Assembly (NCBI GenBank): GCA_022360095.1
Contig: JAKSDK010000138.1
Coordinates: 62,001 to 126,000 of the forward strand
Length of the DNA: 64,000 nucleotides
Origin: Phycisphaerales bacterium
GTDB taxonomy: Bacteria > Planctomycetota > Phycisphaerae > UBA1845 > UTPLA1
Direction: 5' to 3'
Shown here: positions 28,201-37,105 of the stretch, piece after piece
Numbering within the stretch: position 1 is the first letter of the stretch
How the letters are laid out: each line of letters starts with the position of its first letter
Program-made: the position numbers and the translations under genes
Notes under the pieces: model-generated
Told to the model about the DNA's origin: nothing
Database searches by the model: none
What the model saw: only the letters and a program-made list of their open reading frames with translations

Positions 28201-29098
28201 TCTCGTCAACGTACTGACGGATGACCGGTTCGAGATAGGCATTGACGACGGCCGTTTCGGCACGGGCAAGCATTCCCTGAAGCGGTGACAACTGATTGGA
28301 TTGTGAAACCGCTTCAAAACCGATCGACCGAGCCAGTTCTGCGACCAGATTTTCGTGATCCGAGTTTCGATAACTATTGATCAGACCAACGGCCACCGCT
28401 CGGATGCCGGATTTCTTCGCACCCAGCAGTTTGTCTCGCACCTCGTCCGGATCGATCGGCTTAATGACGTCCCCGCGTGCGCCCACGCGCTCATCCAATT
28501 CAATGACATGCCGATGCAAAGGCGTCGGCTTTCGAATGTGCAGATCGAACAGCTTCGGGCGGGTCTGGTCCCCGATCCTCAACAAGTGACCAAGTCCTCG
28601 CGTCGTCACAAAGGCGGTCGGTGCACCCTTGCGCTCCAGCAATGCGTTGGTTCCGCGTGTCGTTCCAAGGCGAAGGTGAGCCGGTCCGATCGCATCGGCC
28701 ATTGTCTTTTTCGCCAACCAGCGAATCCCGACGAGCGGAGCCTCTTCACTGCTGGACAACTCGTAGACCGTTCCGACTTCGGGGCTCGTCTTAAGCGGGC
28801 GTTCGAGTTCGAGAGAGCCATCCCGTGCGTCAAACTCTGCAACGACCGCATCATCGACCGTCGCAGACGTCAGCAGCGCGAGCTTAAAACCCTGGAAGAA
28901 ATTCGGCGGATCATCCCGACGCCGTTCGTCCAGAATCCGGCGTCGTGTCGACCCCGGCCCGACTTGTCCGCGGTAGATACCGCTGCTGAGGAGTTTATGG
29001 GTTGTCAGTGTGCCATCGGCCGCACGGGCGATACAGTCCGTGAACGTACCACCCACGTCGATCCAGAATTCACGCGGGCCTGACGATTCCAAAAGCAT
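25211..29098 (-). CDS. Fused hydantoinase A/B protein, 5-oxoprolinase-like
   Basis: 1295 residues, close to the length of eukaryotic 5-oxoprolinase, which opens 5-oxo-L-proline to glutamate with ATP. Residues 1-755 are the HyuA half: the phosphate-binding IDVGGTFTDC near 13-22 and GFDMGGTSTD near 352. Residues ~764-1290 are the HyuB half (YDPVTLELFNNLLADIAEQM, TALSTNVKDRLDFSCALFD) ending in the Gly-rich tail GGGGYGTPG. Many bacteria encode the halves separately. A permease gene lies 50 bp upstream on the same strand, so uptake and hydrolysis are probably coupled. Hydantoin or another cyclic amide remains possible as substrate. Confidence 0.9.
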   Translation of the reverse strand: MLLESSGPREFWIDVGGTFTDCIARAADGTLTTHKLLSSGIYRGQVGPGSTRRRILDERRRDDPPNFFQGFKLALLTSATVDDAVVAEFDARDGSLELERPLKTSPEVGTVYELSSSEEAPLVGIRWLAKKTMADAIGPAHLRLGTTRGTNALLERKGAPTAFVTTRGLGHLLRIGDQTRPKLFDLHIRKPTPLHRHVIELDERVGARGDVIKPIDPDEVRDKLLGAKKSGIRAVAVGLINSYRNSDHENLVAELARSIGFEAVSQSNQLSPLQGMLARAETAVVNAYLEPVIRQYVDEICAEVPDASTKWMTSAGSLVTAADFAAKDSILSGPAGGVVGCAASARQAGLAKVIGFDMGGTSTDVSRFDGQYERRYEMALVDRETGGRLRIAAPMLAIETVAAGGGSICGFDGIKPIVGPQSAGAAPGPACYGRGGPLCVTDVNFYLGRVTQGNFPFPLDRAVVEARLDEVRVKIESRTGRHYEREELATGYVDIANEHMVAAIRKISIRRGYDPREYALVSFGGAGGQHACAIARELGMRRILLPAHAGVLSAYGIGMADVTKFAARDVGESLAPETLDEMNRWFAEAELKLRCELLKEGFADDDIAPRRRMLELRYQGQDSTMTVVQPKDKDWRQAFELMHERQYGFTFSNRPIEIHAARLEVSSRIRRSVSTERAESRRPKAEPGFANVFFDGAFHKTPVYPREALQPGEVIEGPVIVLETTSTTIVEPGWQAELNAEGDILLRNEENLNRPHVAETPSTTNRGYDPVTLELFNNLLADIAEQMGATLQRTALSTNVKDRLDFSCALFDPDGELVSHAPHIPVHLGSMSECVKCLMEDVPVMRAGEVFVTNDPYRGGTHLPDVTVITPVFDEKGRKILFFTASRAHHSEIGGITPGSMPSESRSLAEEGVLLRAMRLIEIDPADNKGEAGVFRIREDALRTILDGGSYPSRDVDQNVADIQAQVAANHCGVRLLQGMMARHGLGMVQDYMRHIQRAAETKMRTTLRNLGNETYRFTDDMDDGSKIVVTVTVDGDEAVVDFAGTGPVLAGNLNATPAIVSSAALYCFRCLINEDIPLNAGVLVPLRIVLPECFLNPPRREDAARCAAVAGGNVETSQRIVDAIFGALGMVAASQGTMNNLSFGSGQFGYYETIGGGAGAGPGFDGAGAIHTHMTNTRLTDPEVLEDRYPVRLRRFAIRRDSGGQGKWRGGDGILREMEFLTPLKVSLLTQRRTRAPYGLSGGLPGQTGRNLIRRANQEGAQTETLPSICSISVDAGDVLTIETPGGGGYGTPG

Positions 29099-29148
29099 CT
29101 CGGCAGATTATGAGGCAAGAGCTCTTCCAGCAAGGGAACCATCGACGA

Positions 29149-30975
29149 TTAGCCGGTATCCGCCAACGGACCCGGCCGGCTCGTGATTTCCACGGTGTGC
29201 ACCGTGCTCGAAGCGACGCCGGTCGCCTGAGGGTCCGAACCGAGCAATTCAGGGGGTTCCGGCAAAGGATGCTCCTCCGCCCCGATGTTCTCGAAGCCCC
29301 TGTTGCGCTTTCGCATCCAATGAATACCGAATAGAAGCAGCGCGGCCGCGCCGTAAGCAGCGGCCAGGCGGTATCCACGGTGAAAGAACCTACCGGCATC
29401 CTCAATATAAAACTCCGTATCCTTGAACGCGTCTTCGGTCCTTTGCCACAAAAGCAGCTCCTGAGGCATCGTGCTGCCGGGTTCAACCCGATATGCATGC
29501 TGAAAGCCCAGGAGCGTCATGATCACGGCGATGACGCACCATGCGCCTGCCGCTTTGAATCTGCGATCAATCAGAAACGCGGTGATTGCGGAGACAATGA
29601 TGCAGGTGATGATAAACCCACTGTTTGCGCCGGCCAGGGCATAGACGCCGACCGGCCACCAGTCATCGGTGAAGGCGTTTTCGAGTTGCTGTCCATGTTC
29701 GTTGATCATCGGCAAGATGCCTTGGGTGGCGCCGACACCCATGAGTATTTGCGGCACGAGAAGAACGGCCATCATCGCGACCGCCGGAAAGAAGCTAATG
29801 GCCACGGCCGCGTAATGCCGCTTGGGCACGGCTTCATAGCTCTGCGCAGTAATGATGATCCCAATCCACATCACAATCGCGATTCCCGCCTCGATCGGAA
29901 TGAGACTCACCGCCATCGCGCCAAGTCCGAAGATGAAGACGATCGAGAAGAATAATCCGTTGATAATGGAATACCCGGATCGGGCCCCGAGTGCCTTCCA
30001 ACCTGGGTGGCCGATGTAGATTGTGGTGGGGAAACAACTGCCGAAGAGGCCTGCCGCGATCGAGCCGATGCCGTTGACCGCCATGCAGGGGCCGGTGGAG
30101 AACCGGTCCCCCGCCGCCTCGGCTGATTCGATGTTCTGAAGCGAGCCGATCGCATTGATCAGGCCCATCGGCAGAATGATGCCGAGATAGGCCAGAACCA
30201 GATGGCGATGATTCTTGTATAGATCAACGATGGATTCCCAGGTGTCTTGAGGAACATGCAGGCCGATCCATTCGCCGGACTGGCGGACGGCCTCAATGCT
30301 CATCATCTGCGGTCCAACAGCGAATGGCACCGTCCAGGCGAGAACCGTGCCCAGAATCAGGGCAACCAAGCCGCTCGGTAATCCGCCGGGAAATCGCACC
30401 TTGGCGAAATAACCGATCAAGACAATGAACATCGGAACAATCGCCACCAACGGCCGCTCGAAAATCTGGAACGCGAAAGGGCTGGCGATGAAAATCACCG
30501 CAATCGCGGCGAGTGCGGAGAGCAGCGCCGCCCGAGGCGTGACACGACGAATCCAGCCGCCGACAAAGGCGCCCACGAATTCGATAACGCCGCTACCGAG
30601 GCATGCGACGAGTCCCACCTTCCACGTCAGGTCGACGTCATTCGTAAGCCGGTAAACCGGGGCAAGAATGAACAGAATGTAAGCGAAGACGGATGGCGTG
30701 TTGATCCCGTAAGGCAAGGCCGTGCAGGTCAGGTTTCCGTCACGCTTGGCCACGCGCCGGGCATGCAGTGCGTAATAGATATTGCCGATGAACAGGCTGA
30801 CCGCGATGCCGGGCAAGATACGAAGAAAAATCAGCGTATCGTCGAAACCGCACAAGCCTTTGCATAGCGCGACGATCACCAATACCTGTACGAGATTGTC
30901 GACGGCGAGACCAAAAAAGCCGTCCAAATCACCTTTGACAAACCAAGGATAGCGCTTTACGTGATTCATCAGCAT
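29149..30975 (-). CDS. NCS2/sulphate-permease-like membrane transporter
   Basis: 608 residues with 12-14 hydrophobic segments. It resembles the xanthine/uracil (NCS2, AzgA-like) permeases: FFGLAVDNLVQVLVIVALC at the start, LPYGINTPSVFAYILF near 90-105, and SLIPIEAGIAIVMWIGIIITAQS near 365. It is 50 bp upstream of the oxoprolinase gene and presumably brings in its substrate. A polar C-terminal tail of about 60 residues follows the last membrane segment. The exact substrate cannot be read from sequence. Confidence 0.85.
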   Translation of the reverse strand: MLMNHVKRYPWFVKGDLDGFFGLAVDNLVQVLVIVALCKGLCGFDDTLIFLRILPGIAVSLFIGNIYYALHARRVAKRDGNLTCTALPYGINTPSVFAYILFILAPVYRLTNDVDLTWKVGLVACLGSGVIEFVGAFVGGWIRRVTPRAALLSALAAIAVIFIASPFAFQIFERPLVAIVPMFIVLIGYFAKVRFPGGLPSGLVALILGTVLAWTVPFAVGPQMMSIEAVRQSGEWIGLHVPQDTWESIVDLYKNHRHLVLAYLGIILPMGLINAIGSLQNIESAEAAGDRFSTGPCMAVNGIGSIAAGLFGSCFPTTIYIGHPGWKALGARSGYSIINGLFFSIVFIFGLGAMAVSLIPIEAGIAIVMWIGIIITAQSYEAVPKRHYAAVAISFFPAVAMMAVLLVPQILMGVGATQGILPMINEHGQQLENAFTDDWWPVGVYALAGANSGFIITCIIVSAITAFLIDRRFKAAGAWCVIAVIMTLLGFQHAYRVEPGSTMPQELLLWQRTEDAFKDTEFYIEDAGRFFHRGYRLAAAYGAAALLLFGIHWMRKRNRGFENIGAEEHPLPEPPELLGSDPQATGVASSTVHTVEITSRPGPLADTG

Positions 30976-31152
30976 AAACTCCCAGGGGATCGCCTACGGT
31001 TCTCTAGATTTGCGAATGGTGCTAGTATCGTATACTCCCTCGGCATCACGATATTTTGACTGCCGCCCACGAATGGGAGTTGTACAGGTAGATGAATGTT
31101 TTTCCAATGCCCAGGCGTTGAAGATCAGGTCCCCACCTTCGGGGAGGTGGTT

Positions 31153-31209
31153 GGCTCTGATCGTTGTAGGGCGGGTTCCACCCGCCGCCACGGCTATCTC
31201 GGCTCTGAT
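31153..31209. repeat. Small palindromic element flanked by 9-bp direct repeats
   Basis: GGCTCTGAT occurs at 31153-31161 and again at 31201-31209. The 39 bp between hold the palindrome GGCGGGT-TCC-ACCCGCC. This has the form of a REP-like element with a target-site duplication. It ends 10 bp before the uvrA start codon. Confidence 0.5.
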
Positions 31210-31219
31210 AAGTTGATCG

Positions 31220-34102
31220 ATGTCTGAAGGCGATACCAAATGGATTGAGATTCACGGTGCTCGGACGCACAACCTCCGCGACGTCTCGCTCAAAATTCCC
31301 CGCGATAAGCTGATTGTTGTCACGGGCCTCAGCGGCTCCGGCAAAAGCAGCCTCGCTTTTGACACGCTCTATGCCGAAGGCCAACGCAAATACGTTGAAT
31401 CTCAATCCGCCTATGCCCGTCAATTTCTGGGGTTGATGAGCAAGCCGGACGCTGAACGAATCAGCGGCCTGCCGCCGACCATCGCCATCGCACAGCAGTC
31501 CGTGCGGAGCAATCCCCGCTCGACCGTCGCGACGACCACGGAGATCTACGACTTTCTTCGGCTGCTGTTTGCCCGAATCGGCCGGCCGCATTGTCCCCAA
31601 TGTGATCGGCCGATCGATCGGCAGACCGTCACGCAAATCGTCGATCGCGTTCTTGATCTGCCGGAGCGATCGAGAATCATGATTCTTGCCCCGCTCGTTC
31701 GTGAAGAAAAGGGGAATCACAAGGAGGTCCTGAAGCATGTTCTTCGGCAGGGCTTCGTTCGTGCTCGCATCGACGGCGAACTTCACGAAGTCAAGAACGT
31801 CCCTTCATTGACCAAGGAGAAGAAACACACCATTGAGGCCGTTGTGGACCGGATTATCATGAAACCCGGTCTGCAAACGCGGGTGACGGAGTCCGTCGAG
31901 ACGGCGTTACGGCTGACGGAAGGCATCGTGGCGGTTTCGCATCAGCATGCCACGACCGGCAAGGGCGCAAATGCCGGAGCAGATCCTTGGCGGGACGCCA
32001 TTTTCAGCGAGCGTTACGCCTGCATCCATTGCAACACCCGCCTTCCGGAGATGGAGCCACGGTTGTTCTCGTTCAATTCGCCCCACGGCGCCTGCCCGGA
32101 GTGTGACGGTCTCGGGACTGTGATGGAATTTGATCAGGAATTGATCGTGCCGGATCCAAGAGCGCCGCTGGAGCGCGGCGCCATCGGCGCCTGGCAACGA
32201 AGCGGCAAGCAGATGACGGCCGCTTACTCCCGGATCATCAAAGAATTCTGCGAGCGGTTTAATGTGTCTCCCGCGACGCCTTATGAATCGATTCCCAGCC
32301 GGCTGCGTGAGATTCTCATCCGCGGAACGAAGCCCGGGGACGAAGCCGAATTCGGATGTCACTTCGAGGGCGTGATCCCGAATCTGGACCGGCGATGGAA
32401 GACGACCGACAGCGAGGCGGTCAAGCGCCGGCTGCACAGCTATCTTATCGAAAGACCCTGCCAACGTTGCCGGGGAGCGCGATTGCGCCAGGAAAGCCTC
32501 GCCGTCAGACTCGGCCAACTGAACATCGACGACCTGACTCAAATGAGCATCGACACGGCGGCAGACTATTTTTCGGCGCTGACGATCGAGGGTGAGGACA
32601 TGGAGATCGCCGAGCCGATTCTTCGAGAAATACGAAATCGGTTGCAGTTCATGATTGACGTCGGCATCGGTTACCTGACGCTGAATCGCGGCAGCAATAC
32701 GCTTTCCGGCGGCGAGTCACAGCGCATTCGCCTTGCCACGCAAATCGGCAGCGGCCTGGTCGGCGTATGCTACGTGCTCGACGAACCGACCATCGGCCTG
32801 CACCAGCGCGACAACGCCCGACTGATCGAATCTCTTCAGCGCCTCAAGGAACTCGGCAACACGGTGCTCGTTGTCGAGCATGACGTTGAGATGATCCAGG
32901 CCGCGGAGTGGGTGATCGACATCGGCCCCGGCGCCGGTGCACACGGCGGACGCGTGCTCGTCAACGGTCCGCGCGAGGAATTGCTCGCCGCCGACGAGTC
33001 CGTGACGGCCCAATACCTGCGCGGCGACCTGAGGATCGAGCCGCCTGGAAAACGGCGAAACCGATCGAAAAAAAATCTGATTGAATTAGAAGGTGCGGCT
33101 GAGAACAATCTCAAGTCGATCGACGTTTGCTTTCCGCTGGGAGTCTTTTGCTGTGTGACGGGTGTGTCCGGCTCAGGGAAATCAACGCTGGTGAATCAAA
33201 TCCTGCTCCGCGCGCTCAAGCGCCGCCTGTACAATTCAAACGAACTGCCCGGTGTCCATAAAAGCATCACCGGCGCCGGCCGGATCGACAAGGTCATCGA
33301 GATCGATCAGTCTCCGATCGGTCGCACGCCGCGCAGCAATCCCGCCACGTATGCGGGCGTCTTTGATCACATCCGAGAGCTGTTTGCAAAAACTCGAGAA
33401 GCGCGCATTCGCGGCTATGCCGCAGGCCGTTTCAGCTTCAACGTCAAGGGAGGACGTTGTGAAGCATGCCAGGGTCAGGGCACCAAACGGATCGAAATGC
33501 ATTTCCTTCCCGACATTTTCGTTCGGTGCGACAAGTGCAAAGGCACGCGATATGACCGCGAGACACTCGACATACATTTCCGCGGCAAGTCGATCGCGGA
33601 CGTCCTCGACATGCGGGTCGAGGAAGCGTTGCCGTTCTTCGACAGCTTCAGTGCGATCAAGAACATGCTTCAGGCCCTTCACGACGTCGGCCTCGGCTAC
33701 ATCACGCTCGGCCAGCCGGCCAACACACTCTCAGGCGGAGAGGCCCAACGCATCAAGCTTGCGGCCGAACTCGGCAAGACGGCCGTCGGCCATACGCTGT
33801 ACATCCTCGATGAGCCGACCACCGGCCTGCACTTCGCCGACATTCATAAGTTGCTCGATGTCCTAAACCGATTGTGCAACCTGGGCCACACGATCCTCGT
33901 GATCGAACACAATCTCGACGTGATTCGACAGGCCGACTGGATCATCGATCTCGGCCCCGAGGGCGGCGATGCCGGTGGCCAAGTCGTGACCGAAGGAACC
34001 CCGGAACAAGTCGCCTCGCACCCCAACAGCCATACGGGCCGGCACCTTCGTCCGACGTTATCCGACGCGGAAGAGTGTTGTCCCTCGGGCGATTCGAAAT
34101 AA
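31220..34102 (+). CDS. uvrA: Excinuclease ABC subunit UvrA
   Basis: UvrA finds DNA lesions and loads UvrB in nucleotide excision repair. At 960 residues it has the usual length. Walker A motifs GLSGSGKS (36-43) and GVSGSGKST (about 648) are intact, as are signature/Walker B pairs ([12 protein letters not shown]...[10 protein letters not shown] and [12 protein letters not shown]...[10 protein letters not shown]). Zinc-binding cysteines are present in CPQC, CIHC...CPEC and the CEAC...CDKC module. No strong ribosome site precedes the ATG. Confidence 0.98.
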   Translation: MSEGDTKWIEIHGARTHNLRDVSLKIPRDKLIVVTGLSGSGKSSLAFDTLYAEGQRKYVESQSAYARQFLGLMSKPDAERISGLPPTIAIAQQSVRSNPRSTVATTTEIYDFLRLLFARIGRPHCPQCDRPIDRQTVTQIVDRVLDLPERSRIMILAPLVREEKGNHKEVLKHVLRQGFVRARIDGELHEVKNVPSLTKEKKHTIEAVVDRIIMKPGLQTRVTESVETALRLTEGIVAVSHQHATTGKGANAGADPWRDAIFSERYACIHCNTRLPEMEPRLFSFNSPHGACPECDGLGTVMEFDQELIVPDPRAPLERGAIGAWQRSGKQMTAAYSRIIKEFCERFNVSPATPYESIPSRLREILIRGTKPGDEAEFGCHFEGVIPNLDRRWKTTDSEAVKRRLHSYLIERPCQRCRGARLRQESLAVRLGQLNIDDLTQMSIDTAADYFSALTIEGEDMEIAEPILREIRNRLQFMIDVGIGYLTLNRGSNTLSGGESQRIRLATQIGSGLVGVCYVLDEPTIGLHQRDNARLIESLQRLKELGNTVLVVEHDVEMIQAAEWVIDIGPGAGAHGGRVLVNGPREELLAADESVTAQYLRGDLRIEPPGKRRNRSKKNLIELEGAAENNLKSIDVCFPLGVFCCVTGVSGSGKSTLVNQILLRALKRRLYNSNELPGVHKSITGAGRIDKVIEIDQSPIGRTPRSNPATYAGVFDHIRELFAKTREARIRGYAAGRFSFNVKGGRCEACQGQGTKRIEMHFLPDIFVRCDKCKGTRYDRETLDIHFRGKSIADVLDMRVEEALPFFDSFSAIKNMLQALHDVGLGYITLGQPANTLSGGEAQRIKLAAELGKTAVGHTLYILDEPTTGLHFADIHKLLDVLNRLCNLGHTILVIEHNLDVIRQADWIIDLGPEGGDAGGQVVTEGTPEQVASHPNSHTGRHLRPTLSDAEECCPSGDSK

Positions 34103-34116
34103 CGCACCGGATTGGA

Positions 34117-34146
34117 TTGGGCGATGTTCCAAAAATCGGTTATTAT
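34117..34146 (+). promoter_or_regulatory. Possible promoter of the zinc-ribbon membrane protein gene
   Basis: TTGGGC at 34117-34122 and TATTAT at 34141-34146 are 18 bp apart. It lies just after the uvrA stop and about 155 bp before the next start codon. Confidence 0.35.
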
Positions 34147-34302
34147 ATCAACACCTTTGGAACGTCGTGAGAGAGACATACCCATGACGACGGGGCACTA
34201 TTTTGATCGGGCTGAATGGACTTTACGGCACGCGTTCTGTAGCCGCCTTGTTTCTTGGATTCCGCGACGATTGAGAATGAGTATTGGACCGAGGGAACGT
34301 TC

Positions 34303-35496
34303 GTGGCGTTACGTGTCAAATGCAAATGCGGCAAAACGCTGAAGATTTCATCGAAGCATGCAGATCGGAAGCTGGGATGCCCCCACTGCAAACACGCGTT
34401 TCGTATCTCGGCCGCCAAATTCAAAAACGCTGAGGCCAATTCCGTTGCGCGAAGTCCGGCGCCTCGACCACCGCCGCCGCCCGCTCCACGACCTGTCCCA
34501 CTTCAGGCGTCCCCGACACCTGCCAATCTCGACGACGAGCTGCTCGGCGAACTCTCCGGCGTTTTCGACCATTCTCAAAGTGACATCCTCACTGCGCTCG
34601 ACGCGGACGCGACCTCTGCTCCAACCTCCGCGGCGCCGGCAGCGATTGCCGTGGAAGCCGCGAAGCCGGTTTCACTCAGCTATGCGCGTGACGGGCGACC
34701 GGAACGGCCGCGAGGCTCGAGCCTGCGTGATACCGTACAGGGGCCCCAGCGTGGGTTCTGGTCCGATGCATTCATGAGCTTCATCTATCCCGTCCAAAGC
34801 GGCGGCAACGCCATTACGCTGGTGATCATCCTTTTCCTCTCGGCGATTCGGGAATTCCTTCCGGACTCAGGCTGCATGAGTCTGATTCCTTCGCTCATTA
34901 TTTTCGGCTGGCTGGCCGCGCTGTACTTTTCCGTCATTCAAGAGACATCGACCGGCTCGGACGATTTGCCAGGAATCCGGATGGAAGGCGGGTTTCTGGA
35001 TGACATCATCAAACCGGCGCTGAAGTTCATCGGTGCGATCGCGGTGGTGCTCGCACCATCCGTGTTCCTGGCCATCGCCTTGAGTTCTGGTTTGTTGCCG
35101 TCTTCGATGGGATGGATGATCCCCATTTGGACAGCGGCCGGCATCTTCCTGTTGCCGATCTCGCTTCTACTGTTCGCTTTTGACGCCTTGGGGACGATCT
35201 ATCGACTTGACCTGATCTTCTCGACCATCTTCCGAACCATCCTACCCTACCTGGCAATTTGGCTCATGTTACTGATCATCGGCACCGGGCTCATGATCAC
35301 GAACCTCGGCGAGATGATCCTCGACGCATTCAAAATAGATTTCCTCACCAGCGTCTCGCTCACGAACGTCGGCCTGGGGTTCGCCATCATGCTTCTTCTG
35401 AATATCTTCAGCACGTATCTGATGATCGTCGCCATGCGGGTCATCGGCCTCTATTACTTGCACTTCAAGAAGCGATTCACCATCGTTATGGAGTAG
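34303..35496 (+). CDS. Zinc-ribbon membrane protein
   Basis: 397 residues from the GTG at 34303 (GAGGGA about 6 nt upstream); a TTG at 34255 in frame has no site. A zinc ribbon begins at once (KCKCGKTL...GCPHCKHAF). A Pro/Ala-rich linker of about 100 residues follows, then five or six hydrophobic segments with a Yip1-like look (residues ~165-390). The last residues are basic. Such ribbon-linker-membrane proteins are common in planctomycetes and have no assigned function. Its stop overlaps the convergent DUF3179 gene by 11 bp. Confidence 0.75.
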   Translation: MALRVKCKCGKTLKISSKHADRKLGCPHCKHAFRISAAKFKNAEANSVARSPAPRPPPPPAPRPVPLQASPTPANLDDELLGELSGVFDHSQSDILTALDADATSAPTSAAPAAIAVEAAKPVSLSYARDGRPERPRGSSLRDTVQGPQRGFWSDAFMSFIYPVQSGGNAITLVIILFLSAIREFLPDSGCMSLIPSLIIFGWLAALYFSVIQETSTGSDDLPGIRMEGGFLDDIIKPALKFIGAIAVVLAPSVFLAIALSSGLLPSSMGWMIPIWTAAGIFLLPISLLLFAFDALGTIYRLDLIFSTIFRTILPYLAIWLMLLIIGTGLMITNLGEMILDAFKIDFLTSVSLTNVGLGFAIMLLLNIFSTYLMIVAMRVIGLYYLHFKKRFTIVME

Positions 35497-36325
35497 GCAG
35501 TCGCCAGACCTGATCCGTGGACGTCTCTTCCCGACCGCGGTCTCCCAGTAAAACAACCGTGTCGGGGTGTTCCTGACACCATTGAGACAACGTTACAATC
35601 GGAGGCTTGTCAAGAAACGATAGGCGACTTCCCTTGCGCGGGCCGCTGATCGCATCAAAGGCACCGTTCTGCAGCGGATACCAGACGGTTTCGGTCTGAC
35701 GATCGTAAAGTACAAAAATGTTGTTGAAGGTATAGCCGGTGGTCCCGAATGTCGTGGCCGTGCCATCCACTTCCCGTCCGTACACGACGGACAACTTATC
35801 CAACGGTCACCATCCGACGGTCACCGGCCTGCCGCCGACGGTGTCGTTGACGAGTTCGTGGCGATTGAGCAATTGGATTGGATATGCCCGAGCATCGCCG
35901 TTGTGTTCATAGCCGATGACGGAAAGCTCATCGATGTTCTCTTGGCCGCGTTGTGCCCAACGGCCCTTCAACGTCGCATCGTCGGGTTTGACAAAAACCG
36001 GATGGTCGATGGCCGGGATCGAGTCGCGACCGATGCCGAATTGGAATTCGGCAAGCGGCAGCGGTGATCCGGTCAAATCAAACCACTCAGACCCGCGCTC
36101 CGCCGGATCGATCGGCCCTGCGGCCCACAGATATTGCCGATCCCCTTCCGTGTGAATCTTGTTTGCCGGGGCATATCGAGAAGGGCGGAAACCAAGAGGG
36201 CCGTCCGATAGATAACTGAACCAGTATATGGAAAAGCCGGCGCATATCAGAATGATCGCCGTCAAGGCGATGACGGTGCTTAAGTCTTCTTTGCGATAGA
36301 ACCGTTTTTCGTCCGACTTCGGCAT
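35486..36325 (-). CDS. DUF3179 domain (seleno)protein with in-frame TGA read as Sec
   Basis: 279 residues if the TGA at 35807-35809 is decoded as selenocysteine (residue 173). The first 172 codons encode an N-terminal membrane anchor (VIALTAIILICAGFSIYWF) and the start of a DUF3179 domain ending ELVNDTVGGRPVTVGW. The TGA follows, and the same frame continues PLDKLSVVYGREVDG, TFGTTGYTFNNIFVLYDRQTE and VWYPLQNGAFDAISGP to a TAG stop. DUF3179 proteins normally have Cys in the CPL motif at that position. A stem-loop directly after the TGA fits a bacterial SECIS. To my knowledge a (seleno)protein form of this family is recognised in automated annotation, but its function is unknown. A conventional gene caller would split it in two. 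Confidence 0.82.
35774..35794 (-). promoter_or_regulatory. Candidate bacterial SECIS stem-loop after the in-frame TGA
   Basis: On the minus strand GTCCGT (35792-35787) pairs perfectly with ACGGAC (35781-35776), with two further U.G pairs below. The 5-nt loop CGUGU begins 20 nt after the TGA and has G at its second position. Known bacterial SECIS elements have an apical loop about 16-37 nt after the UGA with G among the first loop bases; the E. coli fdhF loop begins about 18 nt after. Confidence 0.65.
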
Positions 36326-36529
36326 CCCGCACCCTTTTGCCCCGACAGGCGGTTGCCGGATGGCTCCAAACTCGTTGTTGATATATTATCTGTCGTGACC
36401 GATAGATTGCAGAAATTGCCGTTGGGCAAACTCTGCCAAAGAGACATGGCAAGATGTTTCTGAGCCACGACCTCCAAAAGCCTGCAATATCCGGGCGAAG
36501 AGAGGAATAACAAACATAGGAGTCCGACG

Positions 36530-37105
36530 TTGGGCAAAAGAAAGTCGTCGTCCAAGGCTTTTCTGGATCTCCTGGAGCCTCTTGGCGACTCGCTCTACCG
36601 CTACGCCAAACGGATGGCCTGGGACGATGATCTGGTTGCGGACATCGTTCAGGAAGCCGTGATGACCGGCTGGCGGGAGTTCGGACGGTTCGAGCGCAAT
36701 ACGAATTTCAAAGCATGGATGTTCAAGATTCTGATCAACACGATTTACCGACTGAACAAACGCGCGGCTCGTCAACGGGTCGCGACACTCGACGAATCGA
36801 ATCCCGACTCGTCCTTGATGCTCGAACGAGAAAATACCTGGGCCTCGCTGTTGGAAAATCCGGAGCGTCTGATGCAATTGCTTGACGAACGCTTAGTCCA
36901 TGCCTTGGACAGACTGGCGACAGACGAACGCCAGTGTCTATTGCTGCGAATCCTCGAGGGGTTCAGCTATAAGGAGATTGCATCGATGATGGAAATTCCG
37001 CTGGGAACGGTGATGTCCCATGTGCATCGTGCCCGGGCCAAGCTCCGCGAGCGGCTGGCTGCGCTGGCACTCGAACACGGCTTCATTACGAGGGCTTCCG
37101 AATGA
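36530..37105 (+). CDS. ECF-type RNA polymerase sigma factor
   Basis: 191 residues from the TTG at 36530, which has AGGAG 8 nt upstream. Region 2 is seen in ADIVQEAVMTGWREF and the following NTNFKAWMFKILIN. Region 4 is the helix-turn-helix LLRILEGFSYKEIASMMEI followed by GTVMSHVHRARAKLRERL. It shares a 4-bp stop/start overlap with the zf-HC2 anti-sigma gene, so the two form a regulated pair. The target promoters are not known. Confidence 0.93.
   Translation: MGKRKSSSKAFLDLLEPLGDSLYRYAKRMAWDDDLVADIVQEAVMTGWREFGRFERNTNFKAWMFKILINTIYRLNKRAARQRVATLDESNPDSSLMLERENTWASLLENPERLMQLLDERLVHALDRLATDERQCLLLRILEGFSYKEIASMMEIPLGTVMSHVHRARAKLRERLAALALEHGFITRASE

Noticed and set aside
28355-29083. 242-codon open frame antisense to the oxoprolinase
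   Set aside because: It is the complement of a well-supported gene, without ribosome site or recognisable protein features.
35801-35809. Reading the DUF3179 gene as two separate genes or a pseudogene
   Set aside because: Both parts are one domain in the same frame, the stop falls at the conserved Cys position, no other damage is seen, and a SECIS-like hairpin follows. Recoding is the better explanation.
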